Shown: piece by piece, positions 48,934 through 61,700 of the stretch
Layout: each line of letters starts with the position of its first letter
Numbering within the stretch: position 1 is the stretch's first letter
Source: Polytrichum commune
Lineage: Eukaryota; Streptophyta; Polytrichopsida; Polytrichales; Polytrichaceae
Assembly: GCA_950295325.1 (NCBI GenBank)
Contig: OX485804.1
Location: 50,766,429 to 50,830,428, forward strand
DNA: 64,000 nucleotides
Direction: 5' to 3'
Translations under genes and position numbers: made by a program
Notes under the pieces: generated by a model
The model's input: the letters and a program-made list of their open reading frames with translations, nothing else
Databases searched by the model: none
What the model was told of the DNA's origin: nothing

Positions 48934-50543
48934 GTAGTCATTGGTTGGAGTAGCAATATACGTGTGAACAAATGATAGGGTATTTTTAAAACATGGGGAC
49001 AAAAAATTATAAATGGACTTAAGAGTAATATAGGGTATCAAAAATGACACTTGATATCTTCAAAGTACTATAGGGTATGGAATAATAGGTAATTTGGAAT
49101 TATAAGTAATGCAAGCCATTTTTCTATTGACCCAAAGTATCAAATTTTATAATGATAGCATGTGAAAAAAAAAAGTTGAAAGTAATACCCCTCTATAAAA
49201 TAGTGGTTGTTCGCACCTATATCCTTCACTTTTTAACACACTGCCCCCCCCCCCCCCCCAAGAGTAAAGTTTTATTTTAAAGGTGAACATTTTGAACATG
49301 CACAAACAAGCCAAAATGCACCTATTTTCCCCAAAGGCAAAATCCTGGTTGTCCACGTGGTCGAAATTGCCAAGTTCACTCATATACTCCCATTGTGATT
49401 GGGTGGATCACGGGTGGTAGGGTGCACTAAACATAAATGTGATATGAAGGTCATTTAGGTCATCCATCCGAGTATTCTTCTAGCCTTTAGGGGGCTTAGG
49501 GCATGGGCGTATAAGGTGGTGCTCGGCTGGAGGGCTGATGAACAAAGATGACATGATTGGTGGATTTAATTTTTCAACAAGGTTGATCCCAAACGGTTCC
49601 AAGCAGTGCCATGCCTAGTTCCACATGTAGTGGCGCCAAGTGCGAGTCCCAATGGGATATTTCATCTTGTCGTCGATGGTGTAACGTTACTTCCTACTAT
49701 GTCATCCTTGTAGGACAATGCCCATGGAAAACTCACCTTGACTTTCCATGTCTACAATAGGACAATTGTTGCAAGCCATGGAGCCTACTTATGTTGGTAC
49801 ATTCCAGCTTGGGATTGATTCTAGAGTTGCCGCTCATTCTCACATAGGTTTAACTAATGACATTTGTAGCGGACAACCCTTGCAACATGCTTATCCCACA
49901 AATGAACACCCATTTGAAAGACATTGGGTTCCAGGTAACTCTTGGCTTCTTTAACATGCATAATTATTAGGGACCTAAAACACATTGTAAATGGAGAATG
50001 AAGAAAATTATGTTTGTAAATGAATAATGAGGTAGATGGTGGAAACCCATATATAAATCAAAGTCCACTAGTTGTGGTTATTGGGAGCTCAAAAACATAA
50101 CAGCAAACCCAAAATTTAACTACGAATACAATTAATGTTCTCAATGTGGAATCTTGCATTGAAGCTACATGATTGCCCATGTTGTCTTACGTTCCCTTGT
50201 CATCCTCACTACCTCTATCTACTTCATTACACTTCATAGCTATGTCATCTACAAAAGGATTGCTATTGAGACGTGTAGAGATGTAATGAGGTTCCAGTGT
50301 TGATCTACTTACCATAACCTTTGCTACACTCTTTGCATATGAAGGAAACACCATCAACTAGGAGGATACATAATGGATATCAATATTCTGCAAACATGTA
50401 ACCAAACATTTAGGTGCCACGTCACATGAATACATGTTGTGAATGCAAGAAGTACGACCAGTTGGCCTTATAGGACATGACAAACTTACCGATGAGAGAG
50501 TGCTTAGCCACCTTCCACAATCATGCATTGTCATCACCAATGG
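48934..50543. other. Gene-poor region
   Basis: No gene recognised. It contains the C tract at about 49243-49260. Open frames at 49147-49383 (-) and 49748-49954 (+) lack known motifs. Confidence 0.5.
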
Positions 50544-50546
50544 AGT

Positions 50547-51646
50547 CACTACAAGAAATCGCAGTCCGAATCAACATAAATTCAACTAATTTATGTTGAT
50601 TTCAACAGATTTGGGAAAAACAATGTTGAAATGGATCCATTGTGCGACACAAATCAACAGAGGGAACATTTATCTGTTGATTTCAACAGAGGAAGATCAT
50701 TTATCTGTTGATTTCAGTAGAGGAATTTTAATTATATTATTTTAATTTTAAAATAACACTAATTATGTTAAAGTAATCAATTACTATGATTCCTATAATT
50801 TACAATAATTAAATAGTTTTATTAATTTGCAATATTTAATTATTTTAATTACTTAAATTTACAATTATAGTAAAGTGTGAATGATTGTAAGTTTGTTCTA
50901 TTTATAGTATCTTTAATTACTAATTAGCAATTACTCTAATTATTGTACTTACTCATTAAAGTAATTAAAGTAATTACAATAATTACTAATTACAGAAAAT
51001 ACTAATTAAAGTAATTACAGCAATTACTAATTAAAATATTTACAAAAATGACTAATTATAGTAATTATAGTAATAAAAACAATTACAGTAATTACAGTAA
51101 TTACTAATTTCTGTAATTACTGTAATGATATAATTATGTAATTACTGTAATGATATAATTATGTAATTATGTAATTATGTAATCTATGTAATTATGTAAT
51201 CTATGTAATTATAAATTTTACAAAAGTTTATAAATTTTACGGCCTCTTTATACAAATGTCTTACATACTCATTTTATATCATGTGATGAGTGGTGGCTTA
51301 GTGGCTAAGGCCTCCTCCTGGTAGCCAAGAGGTTCAAGGATCGATACCCTTGGCCTTCACCCTTGGGCCTAGCCTAGGTTAGGTAGGTGGCTAGGTCCTT
51401 TAGCCTAGGCTAGGCAAGGTGGTCCTTGGTAGTAGGTGTGTAGGCCCGGGATGTGAGGAGCGGAATTACTAATTTATATCATTTTTACTAGTATAACTTG
51501 GACATTTAACCAATGCCTCAATCAAGAGATATGTGTTAAAATTGTTCCGAATCAAGAGTTCCGAATCAAGAGTTCCGAATCAACAGGTAGAATCAACAGA
51601 ATTCTGTTGGAACTCTGTTGGAACGGAACCGTTTTTTCTTGTAGTG
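50547..51646. mobile_element. Non-autonomous CACTA (En/Spm-type) element with a nested SINE
   Basis: The element starts CACTACAAGAAAT and ends TTTTTTCTTGTAGTG, the canonical CACTA termini, and is flanked by AGT on both sides (50544-50546 and 51647-51649), the 3-bp duplication expected. Both ends carry subterminal repeats: ATCTGTTGATTTCAACAGA-like motifs on the left and CCGAATCAAGAGTT plus GAATCAACAG on the right. The middle is extremely AT-rich with iterated TAATTACTGTAATT motifs (about 50730-51200) and a SINE. There is no transposase, so it would need one in trans. Confidence 0.92.
51283..51472 (+). mobile_element. tRNA-derived SINE with 10-bp target-site duplication
   Basis: TTTATATCAT occurs directly before (51273-51282) and after (51473-51482) a 190-base body. 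The body begins with a polymerase III promoter: TGGCTTAGTGG (51294-51304) as A box and GGATCGATACC within GGTTCAAGGATCGATACCC (51331-51349) as a degraded B box. The rest holds CCTAGGCTAGG-type repeats. The duplication shows it inserted into the AT-rich core of the CACTA element. Confidence 0.8.
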
Positions 51647-51649
51647 AGT

Positions 51650-54600
51650 GGAAGAAAAATTGCATCACACAATGGAGTGATAACAACGTTGCAAATGGCA
51701 AAGTTTCCCTCGTATGCAAGGAGGTGATGATTGCTATGTCTACAAGCGCAATGGACACACTTGGAGATTATTCAAACAACTAAGCATAAATAAATATTGA
51801 AATGGAAAATAATAATAACAATAATAAATAGTTTGGAATCATTGCCAAGGCAAATTGTGTCACTTGTGGATGCATAAGCATCAAGAAGCACAACTCTTGT
51901 TTGACAAGCACTAGCATCAACAATGCCTCTCTTCCCTTCCACATTTCACCATTCATAAGTTGAGTACCGATTTTCGTAAGCTTGAAGAAGATAACACTGT
52001 CCTCAATGTCCAATCTCATTGCAACACTAGGTTTTGGGAAATGGAACCACACCGAAGACATCTTCATGCACATAAACATTACGATTCAAAAACATTTAAT
52101 CTGGATGATATTAAAAAAAAATGATATCATGAATGTTATTGATATTGAGATAAATTGATCTCGTCAATCAAACAACAATTTTAAATATGGCATATAAAGG
52201 ACAATTGATTAGGCATAAATTGTTTGAGAACCATTGACCCTTGAACACAAGGGCAATTCATTGATGACCCACTAGTCCATAGCAATTGTGAATTTCTAAT
52301 CCTCCCCACAAGTCAATACATCCTCTCTGGTACATTTAACTTTGTGGATCGTTAACAGTTGGCAAGCGTGATTAGTGAGACAAACACAAGCAAATTAAAA
52401 CAGAGCTTTGATGTGGCTCGTGTTGTGTTTTTCCAATCCAAAACGTGCCTAAGAGACAAACAAACATTGGGAAAACAGAGAGGCCTCCTAGAAGATCAAC
52501 AATAATGATATCAAACTTAGAATGACATGAAAACATTTGTAATCATGCAAATAAATTGTTATTATGAAACAAATATTAATATTCATAGATGAATTAAACC
52601 AAATCAAAGTGATGCTCATAATGTCATTCTCTTCACAAAACTGAATGTATCAAGATTGTCGGGTTTGTAACGGCTCCATTCTCCATGATTGTGGGTAGTG
52701 GAGCCTTTTTCTTTTTTTCTATATTGGACACACGTGGCAACAAGGGAGTGGATACAAACCCAACTTTATTTCTAACCACCTTATGTTGCGCAACCCATTG
52801 CAACTGAGCGAAAGATTGGGTGGGATAGGTGTAGGGATGGAACATAAGCTGATTCTTTTGAAGGAATAGGAGTATGTGACACAACCTCCAATGACGTTGA
52901 AGAGACTACAACCTCACGAGTAAGGGGGACCACATTTTTTTATCCACATTTGCACTTGTACAATCTAAGATGGTGCGGATTGCACTTGTGTGTCATCATC
53001 CAATGGATCTAAATCATCGTGGTTTGCGAGAGTTAGCCAACCTTGGACCTCTTGAACTTCTCAATGAAAGGTGAATGCACAATCAAGGAACCATGGGCAC
53101 TTTACAAAAGTGGCAATGTCCCATAACCTCAACTGCAATCTAGTGAACATGCAAAGTTCACCCTCTTGTGTTCATGTCAATATGAATGTTGGAAGGGCCA
53201 GACATTGTTGCAATTGCTTGCAAAGATACAAGTTCTTTCAATATGTAGTTAGAAAAATCAACATGTACCCATGTAGATATTTGAAATTTAATAAAAATAC
53301 CATCACAAACAATTATGATAATGGTCAAATCAAGTAATCTACGTGTCTAGTGTATTGAATTCTGCAAATCCCAAGGTGCCCTTAAACATGGTGTGGGAAA
53401 GCGTTGGTCCAATTGGTAATTCTCTATTTCTTCACGTAAGCCGCACGGAGAAGGATGCTGTCACGCTAATTTGCAACATCCAAGTGGCCCTTCATCCTCT
53501 CGATTTTTTCACTACAATTATCTCCAACTACAAGTAAAGTCGTGGAATTAGGATGAAAATACACATTGACATCAATAGGAGAGTAAAATAACAACATAGT
53601 AAATGAATGGCATAGTAACAATCTAAATTCCAACTTATCCAAATTTCAAATTCAAACCGAAACTCAAAAATTCCAAATCTCAAATTCATTTTCTTTCACA
53701 TCACCGACATGAAAATGGAGGGACTCTTGTGACCTTGAGCTTGAATTCCACTAAACTAACCATTGAGCCTTCAACTTGTCTTGGATAGGAGTAGTTGTAA
53801 TTGTTTGCAAATTCTCTTGGGCCATTGTAAGATTAGTCGTAAGAGCGAAATGTTTATTAATTTGCATCCTAGTGAACATCTAAGAAGATCAAACATCATG
53901 ATTATGTTGGAGACATACAAAAATAGATGTTCACAACACTTAAAGAAGAATAAATGACCACTGCAAAAGATTCCTCCTTGTTGGAAGGATAACTCATGAC
54001 TAGTAGTTTCTCTAGCTCTTTGCTTCTAATAGATCAAATGGCCTTTCTTTCCGAAGACTACTTTGCCTTGCAACACCTTTTCCATTGTTGAACTCTCACG
54101 AGTGTTTCTTGTTGTATTTATAGATAGCCTCTTCGGTGTCAATTATGGTCTCATGTGCAAAACAATGGACAAAATTAGACTAACTACACATAGGTAAAGT
54201 GAATAGCCACATAAATTGAGGATATAATAACTATGTAATATAAGAAATACCTTATACCACATATTGTGAAGATTTCCACGGTGAGAGGTACCAAAAGCTT
54301 TTGCAACGATTTTTCATGCAATTGTTATAATCCTTCAATGATATTGTTCTCCCCTTTTAAGACGACACGTTTGGTTGTGCATGAAAGTGTCATATTATTT
54401 GAATGCCGTATTTTGCATAATATGACATTTTGGCCTCAAATGTCGTACTATCAAGGTTTTTCAAGGAAATGTCATATTTCAATGTAAGATATGATTTTAT
54501 ATGCACAATGAAGATACATAAGTATGAAGGAACATTTTCATTAAAAAACAATTCTCACAACCTCCTACAATATGAAGATATAAATATATAAATATATAGT

Positions 54601-54780
54601 CCCATGATTGATGTCTTCATCATATCACAAACTACAAAAGTAAGGATCTATTGTCTTCTCATGATGTTTGTTGAAAATTGACATCTCATTCAATTTACCA
54701 TAAAAGATTGCATATTCATTACATCTATAACTAATAAACTTCGGAGGATACTTCACTAGAAAATAATAATTGGGCATACT
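51650..54780. other. Gene-poor region
   Basis: No gene or element with clear ends was recognised. Several 60-100-codon frames (51780-52079 -, 52633-52884 -, 53071-53337 +, 53343-53537 +) show no known domain. Confidence 0.45.
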
Positions 54781-56000
54781 CATGGGCTGGAGGAAGCTTG
54801 ACTGTTGGTGTCAAATGGTCATCCACATCATTCCCCTCCATTGGCTCTTCTTTGAAATATAAACCCAAATGAATTTCTCTACGCCATGTTAAATCCACCA
54901 ACTTAGCCATGTTGTACTAAGCATCAACAATTTCTCCTCTTGCCAAGCGCACATATCTTTAATAAGCATTTCTTCACTTCCAAGATTCAAGGTAATGAAA
55001 TATGCCAATTCAATATCTGCTTCTTTCATTCTCAATTTCCCACATTCATCATCCATGGAAAATTCGGCTCTCTAGTTTGCAGGTGAAATCTTGGACATCC
55101 TTGAATTATTTTGTATGATTTGGGGGCTCATATCATTCCGTACTTGAGAGCACCACATAATAACATGCCTAACAACATGCACTAGTCTCCTCAAGTTTTA
55201 GTGAGTAGTAGAAGAATCAAATCGAGACAAAACTCGTTCCTAAAGCTTCTTCTTGTACTGAACTTTGAATGCAACAATTGTTCCTTGATCTAAGAGTTGT
55301 ACCACACTTGTAACATTAGGTGGTAAGAAAGCAATAGTAATATTACTCAACTGCAAGGTTGAAAAACCAAAAGTTTCACCCCTACCATCATGCTTAAGAG
55401 AACGAGTAGTATAATTTACCATAATTAAAAATACCTTCCTCTTTTGAGATTTGAGATATACATTGAGGGTCGATCCAATTCTCAAGTATATATGGTATCA
55501 TGCAAGCCGTTTGCTTTGCAAACCTCCACATATAATTTGTTGGCAACCACCTTCCAAAGCATCTCGGTTGTAGAGATTTATAAATCATCACAAATATCAA
55601 CTTCTCAGTGCATGTCGGGATCACAAGTAGAGCAAGAGTGAGATGGTCCTTCTAAATTTTGCATCCATGAATTTTGCATGGCACTTAGTGTCTTGCTTGG
55701 TTGGGCATGATAAATTCAACCATTCTCATCCATATTGTGAACATCTTCTGGTGCCATGACGAGGAGATTAGTGCTTTTCAAATTGTGTGCCAATTGTTTT
55801 GTGTGCAACCGTGGTCATCAACACTGAATTTGTTGAAATTATAACCAAAATGGAAATCATTTGCCACTCAAGATTATCGTCACCTCCAAAGTCAGGAAAT
55901 TGAAGAGTGGCATGGGCAAATCTAGGCGTATAAGTTGGTGAAGAATAATATTTATAATTTAAAGAGATGTGAGCTTCAAGTGGAAGAATAGTTTTCAAAG
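54780..56000 (-). pseudogene. pogo/Tigger-like DDE transposase relic
   Basis: Read on the minus strand in several frames, the order of a pogo-type (Tc1/mariner superfamily, CENP-B/jerky-like) transposase is visible. MAPEDVHNMDENG near 55721-55760 matches the first catalytic Asp motif. It is followed by QPSKTL, then EKLIFVMIYKSLQPRCF near 55580 and WLPTNY. FLIMVNYTTRS near 55420 occupies the second catalytic position, where Asp-Asn is expected but Val-Asn is present. ITIAFLPPNVTSVVQLLDQG then TIVAFKVQYKK near 55260-55340 is the family signature before the third acid. Stops and frameshifts separate these blocks, including a stop three codons after MDE. The catalytic change and the breaks mean it is dead. 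No DNA-binding N-terminus was identified. Confidence 0.85.
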
Positions 56001-57380
56001 AAAAGAAAAGAAATCAACAACACTCTGAAAGGAGGCAAATTGGAATTTTATTCAATCCTCAACTAGAATGTATGTGAAAGGGCATTTGGGATTTTGAGGG
56101 CTAGACGAAGGTTCCTATTGAAGCAATCCATAATACCTTTGAGGTACATGCTCAGTATTGTAGGAAATTGCATAGTATTACACAATTTGTGTATTGTAAA
56201 TAACAAAGAGATTAAAAATGAATGAATTATTGAAGTAGAAAATAAATTAACTAGAAAAATTAGCGAGGTTAAAATATAAGAGGGTAAGAATTATAGGGAG
56301 AAAATGCTAAACTTGCTAAAATAGAAGGAAATATTCAACCTATGAAAATGCTCAAATTGCAGATGAAGTGAATGATGTAGATTCGAATTTCTTTTTGTAA
56401 ATAAAATGAGAAGGAAAATTTGTTTTTTGTAAAGCCAAAGTGAAATATGAATTACTCGCTGAAAAGTTGTGGAAGTAAAAGTTACGGAAAACACATAGTA
56501 TCCTAGATATAGACAGTGACAATGAGACATATACATTAGAAGAGAAATTAAAATCTATCTATTTTATCCACAATCTTTATGAAATTAGTGGGATCTTAGA
56601 ATGATGCAAGAAGATCTCCAAAATTACCAACAACATGTTTTAGCATAATTTCAATATTTTGTTGATTTTCTTTTTCTTTTTCTCTTGCGATGTACGAGTT
56701 GATGTTGTGATAGTTGATAATATAGTAGTAGTTGTTCGGCATGAAATAAATATAGATGGAATAACATATAATTTCCATATTTTGTAACACATATAACAAT
56801 ATAATTGTGTACATTTGCCAGAATGTCATATCATTCATCAATTCTATAAAACCACCTACATTTTTATTTCCCATCAATTCATGAAACCTCGTTAATCATT
56901 TTGTCAATCTTCTATTATTTGAAAATACATCAATGTATTTAAAAAAAAATTAAGCCATGCTTATGCGTATGGCCCTTCTTTGTCATTCAGGCCCCTTATA
57001 GTCTTCATATCCTTTATTCCTTGTAAATCTTTGTTTTGGGTATGAACCTTGAAAATCCATTCAATTGTGATTCTCATTCCAACCGTCTGGCAAACGTGAT
57101 ATAGGTGTGCCATTTATGTTCTCCCCTTGCTTATTCCTCATGTATCTCTATTTTTTTTCTTCTCATGTACCTATCTCATAGGTTCCCAGTACAATATCCC
57201 CTTCGTTTCATGTTCATTAATCTTGTGTGAGGCTAGGCGGTGAGTTGGTTAGAAGTTGGCTTTGTTGTTTGAACTTCTTGAGTGTTGTTTCTTTTTGTAG
57301 GTTCCATTTGAGTGATGGGGTTATCTGTATTCATAGGTATGGTTCATTTTGGGCGAGAATAGGGAAATTTTAAGAGTTGT
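56000..57380. other. AT-rich spacer between two transposon relics
   Basis: No gene is recognised. Frames at 56291-56536 and 56596-56877 (both -) are AT-driven, rich in Ile, Tyr and Phe, and show no motif. Confidence 0.45.
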
Positions 57381-57382
57381 AA

Positions 57383-58107
57383 GTGATATTTTGTGACTGG
57401 ATTTATGCTTTAAAGGTAGTGGGTTTGAATTTGGATTTGTTGGAACAACCTATGCTGGCACATTTAGAGAGGTTAAGGTCCATGTGTGATCATTATGCAT
57501 ATCTATGGAGTTTGGTTATTTGTGGTTGCATGTGTTATATGTTGTTCATGATAATTGCTATGTCATCTGAATGTGCTGTTGTAGTACATATTGAGGGGGA
57601 TGTATTAAAGTGGTATCCCATATCATTTTTTTCGAGCCATCTTAAGAGGGGTTATAGAAAAATGATAAATAGATACGGGCTAAGGGTGTCTCCTTACATT
57701 GTTCCTCGGCTGATTTCAATAGGGAGTGTTGTTCCAAAGTGACTATCTGTGAAGGATGTAGTGGAATTTTTGTATATATTTCCGGCAATTTCTATTGCAT
57801 CCAATGGATATTTGTGGATTCCGAATACCATTTCATGAAGTTTTTTTTGGATGGTAGTCATTTTTTTCGTATGCCTTCTTCGATGTCTGCAATTCGGACC
57901 TTGCTGTCCATAGAGTCCATATCTTTAATATTGGTACTTGCAATTGCAAATCCCTTGCAATGTTTAGGAATTCACTTCGCCGTCGTCTCCTTCACTACCG
58001 CAAATGTGCAAGGGCCGATTGTATATCGATGTGTTATTCCCCTCATAATTTGTATTTATTTACGATGTTTCCACATTGACAACGAATCTCAATTGATTTC
58101 CACTTGA
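57383..58107 (-). pseudogene. Reverse-transcriptase relic (LINE-like)
   Basis: The long open frames on the plus strand here are antisense shadows. On the minus strand the reading is reverse transcriptase: FGTTLPIEISRGTM, a stop, then GDTLSP (57679-57720), matching the family motif RGTxQGDxLSP. PLLRWLE follows, then TTTAHSDDIAIIM around 57560, where the polymerase box Y-A-D-D has become H-S-D-D with both Asp kept. The thumb follows: SHMDLNLSKCASIGCSNKSK and PTTFKA. Upstream, towards 58107, the fingers/palm region is frame-broken (FLNIARDLQLQVP) and the first catalytic motif is not seen. Several stops make it inactive. No RNase H or endonuclease domain was found nearby. Confidence 0.8.
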
Positions 58108-58109
58108 TG

Positions 58110-59485
58110 TTTCTTTTCACATTTGTCTCAGCGTTGGATATATGGGAAGAAAATCAATGGTCTTCATGATCCGGCCGAGTGAAAATGAGATAAATGCTCT
58201 CTTGAAGTTTGTAAATAGATAGAACAATTACTTGTGTTTATGTATGACGTCTTCCAAGATGGCCATTAATTTCATGTTTGCATCCCGGCCTCTTACTATT
58301 ACCTGAAATCTCATCAGCCATTTTGTTGATCTTACATTTCTTACACGATAACTAGTAATAATTGAAACCTTTGATTGCAATTATTAATTGAATCTGTAGT
58401 TTGATCAAAGACTTAACACCTGCACAAAAATTGAAACTCCAAAAAATTGTAGTGATTGGAATTGGTGAATGTAAAGAAAAATCAACATGAAAAAATTTAT
58501 GAACTTATGGTAGACGGGAGCAATGTGAGTAGATAGGACCAAAAACATGAGATGGATTAGTGATAAGAAGGATGATGAGCAAATATTTTGGACGGAAGAT
58601 AAGAGGGTTCAAATTCTCACACACGAAAATATCTATATATAATAATTAATCCTCAAAGGCCTTATATCTATGGCCAAGGTATTTGTCGGCTTCATCATAC
58701 GGCCCAAATACAAGTGCATGTAATCTTATGCATTCTCATGCAACTTAGTGCATTCTCGTATAGTTAAGTGATACACTTAAAAATCTTTACACTTTATTTT
58801 TGTTTTATCATTTTCTTTTTTTTCATATTCGCCAACCTCAATCATATCCTTCTTGTTGGTTTTCATCATCCTTTTGCTCTTTATTATGTCATACATTCTC
58901 TCTTCATTTTATAAAGTTATTTTTTTGTTTTTTTGTTTTTTGTTTTTTGTTTTTCTTCTTTCTTCGCATAATTCCAATTCAAGTAGGACTCTATAGTTGT
59001 TTCCTTTGCAAAAGAATTGAACATAGGTGTAAAACGCCAAAATGTACTAAAAGAAGCGGGAATCAAATGAAGACCGTGTAACATTTCAAAAATCAATATC
59101 TGATTAATTTTGAAAATTAGAGATTTTATTTCTTGCATTCGTTATGAATTATGTGACTACTCTCATTGCGTGTCTCTAGGTAACTCCTCGTCAACAATAT
59201 GTCACTCCATGTTTTAAAATAATAATAAGGCACTACCACCCACACCATGTCAAAACAAGGATGCTACAAACAATGATTTTTTATATCGTTTCAAAATATA
59301 AAATTAATATGTATTAAAAAAATGTTGCCATGATATTTATTTCCTCCCAAAAAAGCCATTATAGTAGTAGTTCTTTACCACTCACCCATGTCTTTTTCTA
59401 CATACCACATCTTTTGCTTCTTCCGCCACAAATTCCGTTGGACCATGTCATTAAATAATGTAGACCTTAAATATATATATATCTA
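58110..59485. other. Gene-poor region with T-rich simple repeats
   Basis: No gene recognised. It includes a TTTTTTG-type low-complexity tract at about 58919-58957. Confidence 0.5.
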
Positions 59486-59486
59486 C

Positions 59487-59631
59487 CAGGGGACCTCGAA
59501 GTCCATGGTCACTTTGGTATTTCTTCCTTGGTGTAAACCGAAGTGGTCCCAAGACGAGTTCAACAACCAATCACAAATGTTACAGGACCTTGGATGACGC
59601 CATGGTCCATGTTGTAAACAACCCCTAGACT
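59487..59631. mobile_element. Truncated family-E element (copy E3)
   Basis: CCATGGTCCATGTTGTAAAC and AACCCCTA near the right end match the terminal repeat of E2. Further left, GGTGTAAACCGAAGTGGTCC and CATGGTCACTTTGGTATTTC follow the reverse complement of E2's left 150 bases. Only one end is present. Confidence 0.65.
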
Positions 59632-60048
59632 TCATTTCCAATCTCCACACACACTTCATTTAATTTTATTAATTATGTGTATATTTGTTTCAAGTTGTAT
59701 GGATAGGGAGACCTTCTGGTATTTCTTAAAGAGTCATATTTGGCTGATTTTTTTATACATCTCGTTTCTTTACGATTACAACATTGTGGAATTTGAAGGC
59801 ACAACTAACACATCATTAACTTTGGAAAATGGTGATTATCCGGGATGGAGAGATCTCCTTATCTCCATTGATTGTCTAATTTTAGTTAAACACTTGCTAC
59901 AAGAAAACATGGTCCCCGATAACACAATTCGACACGACACACTTCATAGAGATTGACATGGAAGGTTCAAAATTGGATGTGCCAATCTATTAAAACACAT
60001 GTTTGGGACCATCTTATTTATATTTGTGTGTGGTGAACTCCCACGATG

Positions 60049-60392
60049 CTACACTAAATAGGTAGATTAGTATTAGATGAAGATTAGTGTTAGATGCAAT
60101 AGTTACCTAAAACACTAATTTTCAACTGATATTACAATTAGTGTTTGAATAGGGTTTGAACAAATTATATTTTTTACGAGGTTCTCATATTCTTCTTCCT
60201 TCAATTCTTCATTCCAAGATTTACAAAATATCATCTAACACTAAATGCGCTCATGTAAATATTTAAAGTTACTACTTGGTACAAATAGTGTTAGAGTTGA
60301 CATTTAGTGTTCTAACACTATAGAGACAATTTACATTTAGCGTTTTCGTCGACTATTAGTGTTTCCAACACTAATCTACCTATTTAGTGTAG
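60049..60392. mobile_element. 344-bp inverted-repeat element with CACTA-like ends
   Basis: The left end CTACACTAAATAGGTAGATT plus AGT is mirrored perfectly at 60370-60392 (23 bases). The right flank reads GTAGTG outward, so the full right end is CACTAC-like; the left flank has GCTAC instead of CACTAC. TAGTGTT and AACACTA motifs recur inside as subterminal repeats. It has no coding capacity and is probably a CACTA-related miniature element; the target duplication is not clear. Confidence 0.8.
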
Positions 60393-61700
60393 TGAGTAAC
60401 AAACTAACTTGTGGATGTTGGAATCCCACATTTTGCAAGGAGGAGATGAACCCAATCGAGCTATGGGTGCAATGTTTGCTCGATGTTCACCAATCTCCAC
60501 TATGAAAGAATTAGTAGGTTGGATAAATGGATGTAATCCATTGTATTTCAATGTCTTGAGAAAATGGTACCGGTCATGTGTTAAGGGAAATACATTGAAA
60601 ACAAGTATGTGGATCAAATTAGTAGGTGTGCTATGAGTATTATGCGAAATTGACACTTGTTAAACTAAAGAGGGCGGGGGCTGGGGGGGGGGCACTTAGA
60701 CCAAGGCACTACAACATGCCAAATCATATCTAAAGTGGTTGGAATTCATCTCTGTGTTGTAGGTGATCAAAGTCTCATCCTTCATTGCTACAATTTATTG
60801 CTATCCACATGGTTTACTAATATGGTTCAATATGCTCTATAATAGGTTAGTGCGTCATCCTACCCATGGTAGAAGTACCCATAACCTATTATGATATTTA
60901 TTCATCCCCTATAAATGCACCCATTGTCAACACAACAAGTTTCATTTATGAAACAACATGATTATTTGTAAGATCGTTTCCATTTTTTTGCAATCTCCAG
61001 GATGATAGATTTAGGGACACCTATGTGGTTATCTTATTTTCATGGTGGTTCTTAGCTTCAAAACTTTATTAGATACTTTGTAGGGTTTATGGGAGGATCG
61101 AATGGAAATGGACACACATGGACTTGGAAAAAGGTCCGGATGTGGCCTACCAAGACATTCTTAACAAATTCGATTGGAGGCTCTTAGAGTACTCTTGGCC
61201 TCCCTTGAGTTTTGATCCCTCTTGTCTTTGTTTGTTTTATGCAATTGTCGAGTTACTGGCTATGTTTGAAAGAAAAAAATTTCATTGACTTCTCATTGGA
61301 AAGTGATAGCGGATTCGTGATTTATGTTTTGTATATGTATTGGAGGCATTTATCACATTGAAAAAGCTTAGTGTAAGTGCCTAAGTCCATTTTCTAGCCT
61401 CCCATATGCATGTATACATTTATTTTTCATCACAAACTTCTTTTATATAGAGGGTTTAATTTCATAGCGACTTGCCATGTCATTTAGGATTCCAAAAAAG
61501 AGTCCACCATTTCATATTTATTTTGTGTATGTTGATTTTTTGTGGATTTGTCTTTCACATAGAATTGAGTTGAGGTAGATTTAGTATTTGCATATATGAC
61601 CAATTGCTCAAAGTGCCGGAAATAGATGCCTCTTCCATACACTACTTACTTCACAAAACCATGCAACCAAATTTGTTTATGAACTTGAGGTGGGTTTCCA
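60393..61700. other. Gene-poor region
   Basis: No gene recognised. A frame at 60409-60636 (+) and a coding-like run near 61090-61260 (+; contains RIEWKWTHMDLEKGPDVAYQ) have no family I can name. Confidence 0.4.

Noticed and set aside
51283-51472. A functional tRNA gene inside the CACTA element
   Set aside because: A and B boxes are present but no full cloverleaf is evident, and target duplications bracket a longer body; it is better read as a SINE.
57383-58107. Two long plus-strand frames (119 and 122 codons) as genes
   Set aside because: They are antisense to recognisable reverse-transcriptase motifs on the minus strand, and show no domain of their own.
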